From Allobosea sp. 12-68-7 (GTDB lineage: Bacteria; Pseudomonadota; Alphaproteobacteria; Rhizobiales; Beijerinckiaceae), in NCBI GenBank assembly GCA_002279705.1, contig NCCO01000051.1:1-37783 (forward strand): a DNA stretch of 37,783 bases, written 5' to 3'. Below the pieces are notes generated by a model. It worked only from the letters and a program-made list of their open reading frames with translations, was not told the origin of the DNA and did not search any database. Positions within the stretch are counted from its first letter, which is position 1, and every line of letters begins with the position of its first letter. Below, piece by piece: positions 1 through 7,974 of the stretch. The position numbers and the translations under genes are program-made.

Positions 1-145
1 GGACTTCGCCGCGAGCCCGTGATCGCCGCGGACGTGAGGCCTCACGCAAAGTCCATTCGCACTTAAGCGCCATTGCCGCCACTGGCCGCGCCGCTTATCC
101 GTTGCAGAAGAGCGGGCGGTACCCGCCGTCGCACCGAGGGACGCC

Positions 146-1795
146 ATGGCCGCACCAGACCAGACCGACCGCCGCTGCATCGGCCGCTTCGACTATGTCG
201 TGATCGGCGCGGGCTCGGCCGGCTGCGTCGTCGCCAACCGGCTGTCGCGCAACCGCAAGACACGGGTGCTGGTGCTGGAGGCCGGCGGGCGCGACGACTG
301 GATCTGGTTCCACATCCCGGTCGGCTATCTCTTCGCCATCGGCAATCCGCGCGCCGACTGGCTGTTCAAGACGGAGGCGCAGCCGGGCCTCGGCGGCCGA
401 TCGCTGGCCTATCCCCGCGGCAAGGTCGTGGGCGGCTCCTCGGCGATCAACGCCATGGTCTATATGCGCGGCCAGGCCGCCGATTATGATGGCTGGCGCC
501 AGCTCGGGCTCTCCGGCTGGGGCTGGGACGACGTTCTGCCCTATTTCCTAGAGCATGAGGACCATGTCGGTCCGGGCGAGAGCGGGGTCCACCGCAGCGG
601 CGGGGAATGGCGCGTCGAGCATCCGCGCGTGCGCTGGGCGATCCTCGACGCCATCCGCGAGGCGGCGGCCGAGGCCGGCATCGCCAAGATCGACGACTTC
701 AACACCGGCGACAACGAGGGCTCCTCCTATTTCCAGGTCAACCAGCGGCGCGGCCGGCGGCTGAGCGCCTTCAACGCCTTCCTGCGGCCGGTGCTCGACG
801 CCCGGGAGGACAATCTGCGGCTGGAGATCAAGGTGCTCGTCGAGCGCGTCGTGATCGAGGACGGCCGCGCGACGGCGGTCGAGTTCAGCCATGGCGGCGA
901 GAAGCTGCGGGCCGAGATCTCGGGCGAAGTCGTGCTCTCGGCCGGCGCGATCGGCTCACCGGCGCTGCTCGAGCGCTCAGGGATCGGCGACGGGGCGCGG
1001 CTGCAGGGCCTGGGCATCGTGACGGTGGCGGACCTGCCGGGCGTCGGCGAGAACCTGCAGGACCATCTGCAGATCCGCCCCGTCTACAAGGTCGAGGGCG
1101 TGCGGACCCTCAACAGCGACTACGCCAAGATCTGGCGCCGGCCGCTGATGGCGCTGCAATATGCTGCGCTGCGCAGCGGGCCGCTGACGATGGCGCCCTC
1201 GCAGGTCGGCGCCTTCGCCAGATCCTCGCCCGAACAGGCCACCGCCAATCTGCAGTATCATTTCCAGCCGCTCTCGCTGGATTCCTGGGGCTCGGGGCTG
1301 CATCCCTTCGACGCCTTCACCGCCAGCGTCTGCAATCTGCGCCCGACCAGCCGCGGCCATGTCCATATCGCGACGCCCCACGCCGAGGACGCGCCCGCGA
1401 TCTCGCCGAACTATCTCGACACGCAAGCCGACCGGCAGGTCGCGATCGACGCGATGAAGCTGACGCGCCGCATCGTCGGGCAGGCGCCGCTGGCGCGCTT
1501 CCGGCCGCAGGAGCATCTGCCGGGCCCGGCGGCGACGAGCGACGAGGATTTGCTCGACGCTTCGGCCCGGCTCGGCACCACGATCTTCCACCCGGTCGGA
1601 ACCGCGAAGATGGGCCGCCCCGACGATGCCCGCGCCGTGCTCGACGAGCGACTGCGGGTGCGTGGCGTCGCGGGCCTGCGCGTCATCGACGCCTCCGTCA
1701 TGCCCGCGATCACCTCCGGCAACACCGCCAACCCGACGATGATGATCGCCGAGAAGGGCGCGGCGATGATGCTGGAGGACGCGAAGGCGGGGTAA
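146..1795 (+). CDS. GMC-family FAD-dependent oxidoreductase (choline dehydrogenase-like)
   Basis: Flavoprotein of the glucose-methanol-choline family, which oxidises alcohols (choline, aryl or polyol alcohols) to aldehydes; the substrate cannot be told from sequence. The 549-residue length is typical. The N-terminal FAD-binding dinucleotide motif GAGSAG is at residues 21-26, the GMC signature GGSSAINAMVYMRG near 97-110, and the C-terminal catalytic block HPVGTAKMG near residue 483, followed by SGNTANPT, which carries the second catalytic position. The ATG at 146 is preceded by GAGGGA at a good distance, so I prefer it to other frames. No signal peptide, so cytoplasmic. It ends convergently with the dehydrogenase at 1890, with a palindromic repeat between them. 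No betaine aldehyde dehydrogenase or betI lies nearby, so I do not call it betA. Confidence 0.9.
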   Translation: MAAPDQTDRRCIGRFDYVVIGAGSAGCVVANRLSRNRKTRVLVLEAGGRDDWIWFHIPVGYLFAIGNPRADWLFKTEAQPGLGGRSLAYPRGKVVGGSSAINAMVYMRGQAADYDGWRQLGLSGWGWDDVLPYFLEHEDHVGPGESGVHRSGGEWRVEHPRVRWAILDAIREAAAEAGIAKIDDFNTGDNEGSSYFQVNQRRGRRLSAFNAFLRPVLDAREDNLRLEIKVLVERVVIEDGRATAVEFSHGGEKLRAEISGEVVLSAGAIGSPALLERSGIGDGARLQGLGIVTVADLPGVGENLQDHLQIRPVYKVEGVRTLNSDYAKIWRRPLMALQYAALRSGPLTMAPSQVGAFARSSPEQATANLQYHFQPLSLDSWGSGLHPFDAFTASVCNLRPTSRGHVHIATPHAEDAPAISPNYLDTQADRQVAIDAMKLTRRIVGQAPLARFRPQEHLPGPAATSDEDLLDASARLGTTIFHPVGTAKMGRPDDARAVLDERLRVRGVAGLRVIDASVMPAITSGNTANPTMMIAEKGAAMMLEDAKAG

Positions 1796-1825
1796 AAAGG
1801 GCTTGTCATGCCCGCTGGCCTCGTC

Positions 1826-1868
1826 GTCATTCCGGACAAGCCGCGAAGCGGCGCAGCTCCGGAATGAC
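1826..1868. repeat. Short palindromic repeat between convergent genes
   Basis: Outer arms GTCATTCCGGA and TCCGGAATGAC enclose a second stem, GCCGC-GAA-GCGGC (about 1840-1852). It belongs to the GTCATNCCGG family seen at 15397, 31632 and 33772. Placed between two convergent stops, it could act as a bidirectional terminator, but there is no T-run. Confidence 0.75.
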
Positions 1869-1889
1869 GAAAGGTTCCGAAGGCGCTGG

Positions 1890-2861
1890 TCAGACCACCT
1901 GATTGCGCAACGCCGTCTCGCCGCGCGCGAGCCGGGCGAGGTTGTCCACGAGGAGATCGACCACATTGGTCTCGTAGGCGCGGGTCTCGCCGGCGCTGTG
2001 GGGCGTGACGATGACGTTTGTCATCGCCCAGAGCGGTGAGGCCGCCGCCAGCGGCTCCTCGACGAAGGTGTCGAGGCCCGCGCCCGCGATTCGCCCTTTC
2101 GACAGCTCCACGACCAAAGCCTTCTCATCGACGACCTTGCCGCGGGCGACATTGATCAGCAGCGCGCCGGGCTTCATCGCGGCGAGTGCCGCAGCGTCGA
2201 TCAGGTTCTCGGTCTCCGGCGTCAGCGGGCAGGTCAGCGCGACGATGTCGGCCTGCGCCAGCACCTCATGCAGCTGGTCGGGCCGGACGATGGCCTCGAT
2301 GTCGGGATGCGGCTCCGGGCTGCGACGCACGCCGATGACGCGCAGGCCGAAGGCGGCTGCCAGCGTCGCCAGCCGCAGGCCGATGCGGCCGAGCCCGACG
2401 ATCACCAGCGTCTTGCCGCCGAGCTCGTCCTCGCGCCGGGCGCGGTCGCCGATCATCGGGCGCCAGGTCGCGGCGGTCTGGTTGTCACGGGCGAGGTGGA
2501 TCTGGCGGGTCAGGCCGAGGATCAGCGCCATGGCGTGCTCCGAGACCGCGCGCTCATTCGCTCCCTGGGCGCTCGCAAGCCGAATGCCGGCGGCAGCGAA
2601 GGCAGCCCTGTCGTACTGGTCGGTGCCGGCGCTGACCGACTGGACGAAGCGCAGCTTCGGACAGGACGCGATCAGCTCGTTGCGCCAGAGCCCGGAGACC
2701 ACGACGACATCGGCCTCCGGCGCCCGCGCCTTCAGCTCGTCGAGCGAGCGGACCTCGAAGCTCTTGGCGGCATGCCCGCGCGTCGCGAATTCGGCCTGCA
2801 ACTGATAGGCGGCATGGGCGAAACAGATGGTCAGGTCGCTGGCAGGCGGCAGGGCGGGCAT
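1890..2861 (-). CDS. D-2-hydroxyacid dehydrogenase (NAD-dependent)
   Basis: Member of the D-isomer-specific 2-hydroxyacid dehydrogenase family (phosphoglycerate / glyoxylate / hydroxypyruvate reductase fold), reducing a 2-keto acid to a D-2-hydroxy acid; exact substrate unknown. The Rossmann motif GLGRIGLRLA lies near the middle, the catalytic Arg in NVARGKVVDE, and the catalytic His in TPHSAGE near the C-terminus. I chose the ATG at 2861 (323 residues, beginning MPALPPASD) because AAGGA stands about 8 nt upstream; the frame stays open to 2885 without a better site. Stand-alone gene, convergent with the GMC oxidoreductase and about 95 bp from the cobC stop. Confidence 0.88.
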   Translation of the reverse strand: MPALPPASDLTICFAHAAYQLQAEFATRGHAAKSFEVRSLDELKARAPEADVVVVSGLWRNELIASCPKLRFVQSVSAGTDQYDRAAFAAAGIRLASAQGANERAVSEHAMALILGLTRQIHLARDNQTAATWRPMIGDRARREDELGGKTLVIVGLGRIGLRLATLAAAFGLRVIGVRRSPEPHPDIEAIVRPDQLHEVLAQADIVALTCPLTPETENLIDAAALAAMKPGALLINVARGKVVDEKALVVELSKGRIAGAGLDTFVEEPLAAASPLWAMTNVIVTPHSAGETRAYETNVVDLLVDNLARLARGETALRNQVV

Positions 2862-2956
2862 GGTGCGTTCCTTGGGGCGAGGCAAATTCGGGCAGGTTCG
2901 GCGATCAAACTAGCGAGCGGCTTCGGATCTGTCCCAGCGCGCGACGCATGCGGGCT

Positions 2957-3994
2957 TTACGATGCCAGCGAAGGCGGGACGAAGGACGCCAGCGCCGCTT
3001 CCAGCCGCGCCCAGCCTGGCGCATCGCCCGGCAATCCGAAGCGCAACCGGGTCGGATCGGCCTGGAATCGTCGCACATAGAGCCCGCGGAAACCGAGATG
3101 GGCGAAGAGGGCCGGCGCCTCGGGCGTCGCGAGCAGCCGGAACAGGGCTGTGCCGCCAACGACCTCGCCCAGCGGCGCCAGCAGTGCATCGAGCCTCGCG
3201 GCGTCGGCGGCGCGCGCGGCGCCGGCCCGCGCCAGCCATTCGGCATCGGCGAGCGCCTGCGCGCCGATCGAGAGTGCAGGACCCGCCACGGCCCAGGGAC
3301 CCATCGCCTCGCGCAGCGCCGACACCAGATCCGCCTCGCCAATGGCGAAGCCGAGCCTGACGCCGGCCAGGCCATAGGTCTTGCCGAAGGAGCGCAGCAC
3401 GAGGGTCGCGGGCGGCAGGGCCGGGACCAGGCTCGCCTCGGGCGCGAAGTCGCAGAAGGCCTCGTCGACGATCAGCAGCCCGCCACGGGCGGCACAGTGC
3501 GCCGCGAGCGCCGTGAGGTCCGACAGCGACAGCAGGCGCCCATCCGGGTTGTTGGGGTTCACGATCACCACCGTCGCGGCATCGTCGGCCTGGGCCAACA
3601 TGTCTGCCTCGACGACCGTCGCACCCAACTTCCGCCAGGCCAGCGCATGCTCGGCATAGGTCGGCCCCAGAACGGCGACGGGTCCCGTATCGACCAGATC
3701 CGGGACGACCCGCGGCAGCAGATCGATCAGGATCTGCGTGCCGGGCGCGGCGACGATCGCAGCGTCAGACCTGACGCGATAGGCGTTTCGCGCCACCGTC
3801 AGCAGCGCCGCCTCGTCATCGGCGGCGGGCAGGCGCTGCCAGAGGCTTAACGGCAGCGCGGGAAGCGGATAGGGGATCGGGTTGATCCCGGTGGAGAGAT
3901 CGATCCAGGGCTCGGGCGCTGCCGGAAACAGCGCCCGAGCCCGGCCGAGATCGCCGCCATGCCAGATGCCCCCGGTCCCCGTCGCTTTGCCCAT
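2957..3994 (-). CDS. cobC: Threonine-phosphate decarboxylase CobC
   Basis: PLP-dependent fold-type-I enzyme that supplies (R)-1-aminopropan-2-ol phosphate for the nucleotide-loop linker of cobalamin (Pseudomonas denitrificans name CobC; CobD in Salmonella). The 345-residue product has the aminotransferase-like N-terminus DLSTGINP, the NPNNPDGR motif, VDEAFCDF with the PLP-binding Asp, and SFGKTYGLAG with the Schiff-base Lys near residue 203. The ATG at 3994 is preferred; a GTG at 4021 in frame is an alternative. The ATG codon overlaps the cobD start on the other strand (shared CATG at 3992-3995), so the two genes diverge with no space between. Product and partner belong to the same branch: CobD uses the aminopropanol moiety made here. 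Confidence 0.9.
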   Translation of the reverse strand: MGKATGTGGIWHGGDLGRARALFPAAPEPWIDLSTGINPIPYPLPALPLSLWQRLPAADDEAALLTVARNAYRVRSDAAIVAAPGTQILIDLLPRVVPDLVDTGPVAVLGPTYAEHALAWRKLGATVVEADMLAQADDAATVVIVNPNNPDGRLLSLSDLTALAAHCAARGGLLIVDEAFCDFAPEASLVPALPPATLVLRSFGKTYGLAGVRLGFAIGEADLVSALREAMGPWAVAGPALSIGAQALADAEWLARAGAARAADAARLDALLAPLGEVVGGTALFRLLATPEAPALFAHLGFRGLYVRRFQADPTRLRFGLPGDAPGWARLEAALASFVPPSLAS

Positions 3995-4994
3995 GGCTTT
4001 GTCTGATCTCTGGCCCGACACACTGTTTCTGCTGCTGGCCGCGCTCGCGATCGAGGCCGCGTTCGGCTATCCGCAGCGCTTGTATGCGCGGATCGGCCAT
4101 CCCGTCACCTGGATTGGCGCGCTGATCGCCGGGCTCGATCGCCGGCTGAACCGGGAGGCGGCCAGCTTCGCCGCCCGGAAGGCGGCGGGCGTGGCCGCGC
4201 TCCTCGTCCTGCTCGCGGTGAGCCTGGCCGGGGCGCTGGCGCTGACCGCCCTGGGCCGACAGCTGGGGCCGGCGGGGCTTCTGCCGCTGGCGCTGCTCGC
4301 CTCGACGCTGCTGGCGCAGCGCAGCCTGCACGAGCATGTCGCGGCCGTCGCCCACGGGCTGGAGACGGGGGGGCTCGCGGAGGGGCGCGAGGCGGTGTCG
4401 ATGATCGTCGGCCGCAACCCCGACAGCCTCGACGAGGCCGGCGTTTCGCGCGCCGCGATCGAGAGCCTGTCGGAGAACTTTTCCGACGGGGTGGTGGCGC
4501 CGGCCTTCTGGCTCGGGGTCGCCGGCCTGCCGGGCATCATCATGTACAAAGCAATCAACACCGCCGATTCGATGATCGGCCACAGGACGCCGCGCCATCT
4601 CGCCTTCGGCTGGGCCTCGGCCCGGCTCGACGACCTCGTCAACCTGCCGGCCTCGCGGCTGACCGCGCTGCTGATCGTGGCGGCCGCGGCGCTCGACCGC
4701 GACGCCGATGCGGCGGGCGCCTGGCGGGCCGTGCGCCGCGATGCGCGCCGCCACCGCTCGCCCAATGCCGGCTGGCCGGAGGCGGCGATGGCGGGCGCGC
4801 TGGGCCTGCGCCTGGCGGGGCCGCGCATCTATGGCGACGTCATCGTCGAGGATGGCTGGATGGGCGACGGCCGGGCGCAGGCGACCGCGGCCGACATCCG
4901 GCGGGGTTTGCGGCTGTATCGGCAGGCTTGCGGGTTGTTGTGGGGGGTGGCGGGATGCGGCGCGCTGATCGCGCTGGTGCTGTCGCGGGGGTGA
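3993..4994 (+). CDS. cobD: Adenosylcobinamide-phosphate synthase CobD (CbiB)
   Basis: Integral membrane enzyme that attaches aminopropanol (phosphate) to adenosylcobyric acid to form cobinamide (phosphate). 333 residues, as usual for CobD/CbiB. Recognisable stretches are AFGYPQRLYARIGHPVTW near residues 18-35, SMIVGRNP, ESLSENFSDGVVAP and the hydrophobic segment with MYKAINTADSMIGHR. Several hydrophobic helices (residues about 5-22, 65-110, 170-185, 225-240, 310-330) support a membrane location. Of the possible starts the ATG at 3993 (MALSDLW) is best supported by family N-termini; the frame is open back to 3882 but that extension looks unlike protein. Its start codon overlaps that of cobC on the opposite strand. 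Confidence 0.9.
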   Translation: MALSDLWPDTLFLLLAALAIEAAFGYPQRLYARIGHPVTWIGALIAGLDRRLNREAASFAARKAAGVAALLVLLAVSLAGALALTALGRQLGPAGLLPLALLASTLLAQRSLHEHVAAVAHGLETGGLAEGREAVSMIVGRNPDSLDEAGVSRAAIESLSENFSDGVVAPAFWLGVAGLPGIIMYKAINTADSMIGHRTPRHLAFGWASARLDDLVNLPASRLTALLIVAAAALDRDADAAGAWRAVRRDARRHRSPNAGWPEAAMAGALGLRLAGPRIYGDVIVEDGWMGDGRAQATAADIRRGLRLYRQACGLLWGVAGCGALIALVLSRG

Positions 4995-5061
4995 GCAGGC
5001 TGGCTTACCGCTGGCCGCTGATTGCGCTAAAATGGTCCTGAAGCCGGATGGGAAGGCGATC

Positions 5062-5286
5062 ATGGGCACGCATGTGACGATCGACGATGACGTCGTCCGC
5101 GCCGCCGAGAAGCTGGCGCGGGAGCAGGACCGCACGGTCGGGGAGGTCATCTCCGATCTGGCCCGGCGCGCCCTGCCAACGCAGCCGGAGATCGTTTATC
5201 CTGAAGGGTTCCCACTGCTGCCGAAGCGCCCCGGCGTTGTGGTGACCCTCGATTTCGTTAATGCGCTTCGTGACGAAGACCCGTGA
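5062..5286 (+). CDS. VapB-type antitoxin
   Basis: Small protein (74 residues from the ATG at 5062) with a predicted ribbon-helix-helix start (THVTIDDDVVRAAEKLAREQ), the usual DNA-binding fold of antitoxins that repress their own operon. GGGAAGG about 7 nt upstream decides for 5062 over the earlier in-frame ATG at 5032. Its TGA overlaps the GTG of the PIN-domain gene (GTGA at 5283-5286), the normal antitoxin-toxin layout. Family assignment is by fold and context; the C-terminal half, which should bind the toxin, is not diagnostic by eye. It sits between cobD (plus) and cobO (minus), with which it has no obvious metabolic link. Confidence 0.75.
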   Translation: MGTHVTIDDDVVRAAEKLAREQDRTVGEVISDLARRALPTQPEIVYPEGFPLLPKRPGVVVTLDFVNALRDEDP

Positions 5287-5720
5287 CGTCTCTTCTCGAC
5301 GTCAACGCGCTCATCGCGTTAGTCGACGCGAGCCATAAGGATCACGCGGCTGCTCATCGGTGGTTCGCAAACACAAGCCGCTGGGCAACATGCCCAATCG
5401 TCGAAAATGGGATGGTTCGGATCATCGCTCATCCTCGCTATCCAATGCCTGAGGTTGCTGGGCACCCGGCGCGGGCGGCAGAACTGTTGAAACGCCTTCA
5501 AGCGATGCGGGGCCATGAATTCTGGCAAGATGATTTTTCGCTGGTCGCAGAACCGTCTGTCGATCTCCTTGCCATCGGCAAATCTAGCGACCTGACCGAT
5601 ACTTACCTCTTAGCTCTCGCCGTCCGACACGGCGGATCGCTTGCAACATTCGATCGTCGGCTCCGCACAGTGGCCGTCCGTGGCGGCGCCGACGCGCTTC
5701 ACCTCATCCCCACCGCCTGA
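5283..5720 (+). CDS. PIN-domain ribonuclease toxin (VapC family)
   Basis: 145-residue PIN-domain protein, probably a Mg-dependent RNase toxin neutralised by the upstream antitoxin. The acidic active-site residues are all visible: Asp6 in LLDVNALIALVD, Glu41 in PIVENG, Asp103/Asp106 in DLTDTYLLALA and Asp124 in ATFDRR. Starts with GTG overlapping the antitoxin stop, so translation is probably coupled. Base composition is clearly lower in G+C (about 58-60% in sampled lines) than the flanking cob genes, suggesting acquisition by transfer. It ends 6 bp before the stop of convergent cobO. Confidence 0.85.
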   Translation: MTSLLDVNALIALVDASHKDHAAAHRWFANTSRWATCPIVENGMVRIIAHPRYPMPEVAGHPARAAELLKRLQAMRGHEFWQDDFSLVAEPSVDLLAIGKSSDLTDTYLLALAVRHGGSLATFDRRLRTVAVRGGADALHLIPTA

Positions 5721-5726
5721 CCGCCC

Positions 5727-6338
5727 TCAAAACTCGATCCCCTGCTGCGCCTTCACGCCGGCGGTGAAATGGTGCTTCACCAGCGTCATCTCGGTCACGA
5801 GGTCGGCGGCCTCGATCAGCGCCGGCTTGGCGTTGCGGCCGGTGACGACGATGTGGAGATCGGGACGGCGGGCCTGCAGCGTGGCGACGACCTCAGCGAG
5901 CGGCAGGTAGTCGTAGCGCAGCGCGATGTTGAGCTCGTCCAGCACGATCAGCCGGATGCTCTGATCGGCCATCAGTTCTTTGACCTTGTCGAAGGCGCGG
6001 GTCGCGGCGGCGATGTCGCGGGCCTTGTCCTGCGTCTCCCAGGTGAAGCCCTCGCCCATGGTGTGCCAGGAGACCTGCTCGCCAAAGGCGTCGAGCGCGC
6101 GGCGCTCGCCGGTCTCCCAGGCGCCCTTGATGAACTGCACCACGCCGACGCGCCAGCCATGGCCGAGCGCGCGCAGCATCAACCCGAGGGCCGCCGTCGA
6201 CTTGCCCTTGCCGGGGCCGGTGTTGACGATCAGCAGGCCCTTCTCGACCGTTTTGGAAGCGACTTCCGCATCCTGCAGCGCCTTGCGCTTTGCCATCTTC
6301 GCCTTGTAGCGGGCGGCCTCGTCCGTCTCGTTCGTCAT
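5727..6338 (-). CDS. cobO: Cob(I)yrinic acid a,c-diamide adenosyltransferase CobO
   Basis: ATP:corrinoid adenosyltransferase of the CobA/CobO/BtuR type: transfers the 5'-deoxyadenosyl group from ATP to the reduced cobalt of cobyrinic acid a,c-diamide. 203 residues. P-loop variant NTGPGKGKST at residues 39-48, followed by VGVVQFIKGAW and VLDELNIALRYDYL (Walker-B-like), all typical. The start is the ATG at 6338 (MTNETDEAARYKAKM); the longer open frame to 6476 is overlap with cobP. Lies 25 bp downstream of cobP on the same strand, likely one transcript. The divergent cobalamin riboswitch does not serve this strand, so how the pair is regulated is not visible. Confidence 0.93.
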   Translation of the reverse strand: MTNETDEAARYKAKMAKRKALQDAEVASKTVEKGLLIVNTGPGKGKSTAALGLMLRALGHGWRVGVVQFIKGAWETGERRALDAFGEQVSWHTMGEGFTWETQDKARDIAAATRAFDKVKELMADQSIRLIVLDELNIALRYDYLPLAEVVATLQARRPDLHIVVTGRNAKPALIEAADLVTEMTLVKHHFTAGVKAQQGIEF

Positions 6339-6363
6339 CGTCGTTCTCACGCCACGGGCCTGT

Positions 6364-6876
6364 TCACGCCACCTGCATCGGCAGACCGGCGACCATGAAG
6401 ACCACGCGGCCGGCCCTTGCCGCAATCGCCTGATGCAGCCGGCCGGCCTCGTCGCGGAAGCGCCGCGCCAGCGCATTGTCGGGCACGATGCCGAGGCCGA
6501 CCTCGTTGGAGACGAGGACGACCGGCGCGATCGCCCGTGCGCAGGCCTCGATCAGGGCGCTTCCGGCGGCGGCGGTGTCCTGCTCGGCCAGGATCAGGTT
6601 GGTCAGCCACAGCGTCAGGCAGTCGACCAGCACCGGGCGGCCCTCGGGAAGTCCGAGAATCGCCCCGGGCAGGTCGAGCGGCGCGTCGAGCGTGATCCAG
6701 TCCGCAGGCCGGCGGGCGCGATGCTCGGCGATGCGCGCGGTCATCTCGTCATCCCAGGCCTGGGCGGTCGCGATGTAGGCCCAAGGGCCCGGCAGCGCCT
6801 CGATCAGCGCTTCGGCATGACGGCTCTTGCCCGAGCGGGCGCCGCCGAGGACGAGGGTGAGGTGGGGCAGCAACAT
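6364..6876 (-). CDS. cobP: Bifunctional adenosylcobinamide kinase / adenosylcobinamide-phosphate guanylyltransferase CobP
   Basis: Phosphorylates adenosylcobinamide and then transfers GMP to give AdoCbi-GDP (CobP in aerobic nomenclature, CobU in Salmonella). 170 residues; Walker A GGARSGKS at residues 11-18, YIATAQAWDDEM (the conserved YIATA block), VDCLTLWLTNL and VLVSNEVGLGIVP, all family hallmarks. The ATG at 6876 puts the P-loop at the usual distance from the N-terminus; the frame is open upstream only because it reads through a palindromic repeat at 6901-6976. First gene of the minus-strand cobP-cobO pair, divergent from the riboswitch-led operon. Confidence 0.93.
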   Translation of the reverse strand: MLLPHLTLVLGGARSGKSRHAEALIEALPGPWAYIATAQAWDDEMTARIAEHRARRPADWITLDAPLDLPGAILGLPEGRPVLVDCLTLWLTNLILAEQDTAAAGSALIEACARAIAPVVLVSNEVGLGIVPDNALARRFRDEAGRLHQAIAARAGRVVFMVAGLPMQVA

Positions 6877-6900
6877 CAGGTTCGACCCGTCATGAAGTTC

Positions 6901-6976
6901 GTCATTGCGAGCGCAGCGAAGCAATCCAGGTGTAGGCGCGCGCCTTTCTGGATTGCTTCGCTGCGCTCGCAATGAC
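6901..6976. repeat. Palindromic element, family A (perfect 29-bp arms)
   Basis: Left arm 6901-6929 (begins GTCATTGCGAGCGCAGCG) and right arm 6948-6976 are exact reverse complements over 29 bp, with an 18-nt loop. Other copies: 10436, 12898, 26464 and 32753. This copy lies in the divergent control region between cobP and the cobalamin riboswitch. Confidence 0.95.
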
Positions 6977-7039
6977 GGCGGAAAGGCTTCGTCTGTCCAT
7001 GCGGTCCATTGCACAGCCTCGCGCACATGGCTAATGATC

Positions 7040-7210
7040 GTCGCCGACGGTGCCTCCGCGAGGAGGTGAAAAGGGAACGCGGTGCGATGCCGCGGCTGCC
7101 CCCGCAACTGTAAGCGGCGAGTTTCGCGCCATCGGCCACTGGGAGCGATCCCGGGAAGGCGGCGTGGAATGACCAGACCCGCGAGCCAGGAGACCTGCCG
7201 TCGACAGTGT
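7040..7210 (+). promoter_or_regulatory. Cobalamin riboswitch (AdoCbl aptamer)
   Basis: The consensus blocks occur in order on the plus strand: GACGGTGCC then GAGGTGAAAAGGGAACGC (about 7045-7080), the core GCCCCCGCAACTGTAAGCGG (about 7096-7117), GCCACTGGGAGCG (about 7134-7147), GGGAAGGCGG, and the B12 box AGCCAGGAGACCTGCC (7184-7199). It precedes hupE and the long plus-strand cob operon, so high adenosylcobalamin should repress cobalt uptake and corrin synthesis. Boundaries are approximate. Motif recognition is direct; the effect on expression is established for the class. Confidence 0.96.
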
Positions 7211-7294
7211 TCCTATGGGCCCATCGGACGGGGTGTTCCGACGGCGGCTGTGTTTGCGTGGCGATGGTCACGCGGCTCCGTCCTTGGGAACGTT

Positions 7295-7314
7295 GGCCGG
7301 TCGCAAGACCGGCC
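7295..7314 (+). promoter_or_regulatory. Hairpin with GCAA tetraloop between riboswitch and hupE
   Basis: GGCCGGTC-GCAA-GACCGGCC forms a perfect 8-bp stem with a GNRA loop, 23 nt before the hupE ATG. It lies where the expression platform of the riboswitch should be. No T-run follows, so control of ribosome access or Rho-linked control is more likely than an intrinsic terminator. Role inferred from position. Confidence 0.5.
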
Positions 7315-7337
7315 GCCTTCTGACGGAGACCGGAACC

Positions 7338-7961
7338 ATGACGCTGCGCCACCGCCTGACCCTCGCCTTCACCGCCCTGCTCTGCAGCCCGGCGCTCGCC
7401 CACCACCCAATGGGCGGCAGCACGCCTTCGACACTGACCGAAGGGCTGCTGTCGGGCCTGGGCCACCCCATTCTCGGCCTCGATCACCTCGCCGCGCTGG
7501 TCGCGGTCGGCCTCGTCGCCTCGCGCTATGCCTCGGGCGCGCTGCTGCTGCCCGTGCTCTGGATCGCCGGCATGGGACTTGGCGCCTTCGCCCATATGAA
7601 CAGCTTCGACTTGCCGGCCGGCGAGATGCTGGTGGCGGGCAGCCTCGTGCTGATCGGCGCCATCGGCGTGCTCAAGCCTTCGCTGCCGCTGCCGGCCCTG
7701 GCCGCGCTCTTCGTGGCCGCCGGCTTCGCCCATGGCCATGCCCTCGCTGAATCGATCATCGGCGCCGACACCGCCGTGGTCGGCGCCTATCTCCTCGGCC
7801 TCGTCGCGGTCCAGGCTGCGGTCACGGTCGGCACGATCCTGCTGGTGCGGCAGCTATTCTCGCCGGAGACCGGCCTGACGCTGCCGGTTCGCGCGGCGGC
7901 CGCCGCGATGGGCTGCATCGGTCTCGTCTTCCTGATCGCCGCCCTGCCCGCGACGGCCTGA
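7338..7961 (+). CDS. HupE/UreJ-family metal permease (probable cobalt transporter)
   Basis: 207-residue membrane protein of the HupE/UreJ family, whose members import nickel or cobalt. N-terminal signal-like segment ending ALAHHPMGG (residues about 1-21), then the family signature HPILGLDHLAALVAVG at residues 43-58 with the conserved HPxxGxDH metal motif, and a later HGHALAE motif; about six hydrophobic helices. The ATG at 7338 follows GGAGACCGGAA and is the first start after the riboswitch. Cobalamin control and position ahead of cobW-cobN argue for cobalt rather than nickel as substrate; that is inference from context. Confidence 0.85.
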   Translation: MTLRHRLTLAFTALLCSPALAHHPMGGSTPSTLTEGLLSGLGHPILGLDHLAALVAVGLVASRYASGALLLPVLWIAGMGLGAFAHMNSFDLPAGEMLVAGSLVLIGAIGVLKPSLPLPALAALFVAAGFAHGHALAESIIGADTAVVGAYLLGLVAVQAAVTVGTILLVRQLFSPETGLTLPVRAAAAAMGCIGLVFLIAALPATA

Positions 7962-7974
7962 CGCCGGCCCGGTC

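Noticed and set aside
146-1795. Naming the GMC oxidoreductase betA
   Set aside because: No betB, betI or choline transporter nearby, and GMC proteins of this size have many substrates.
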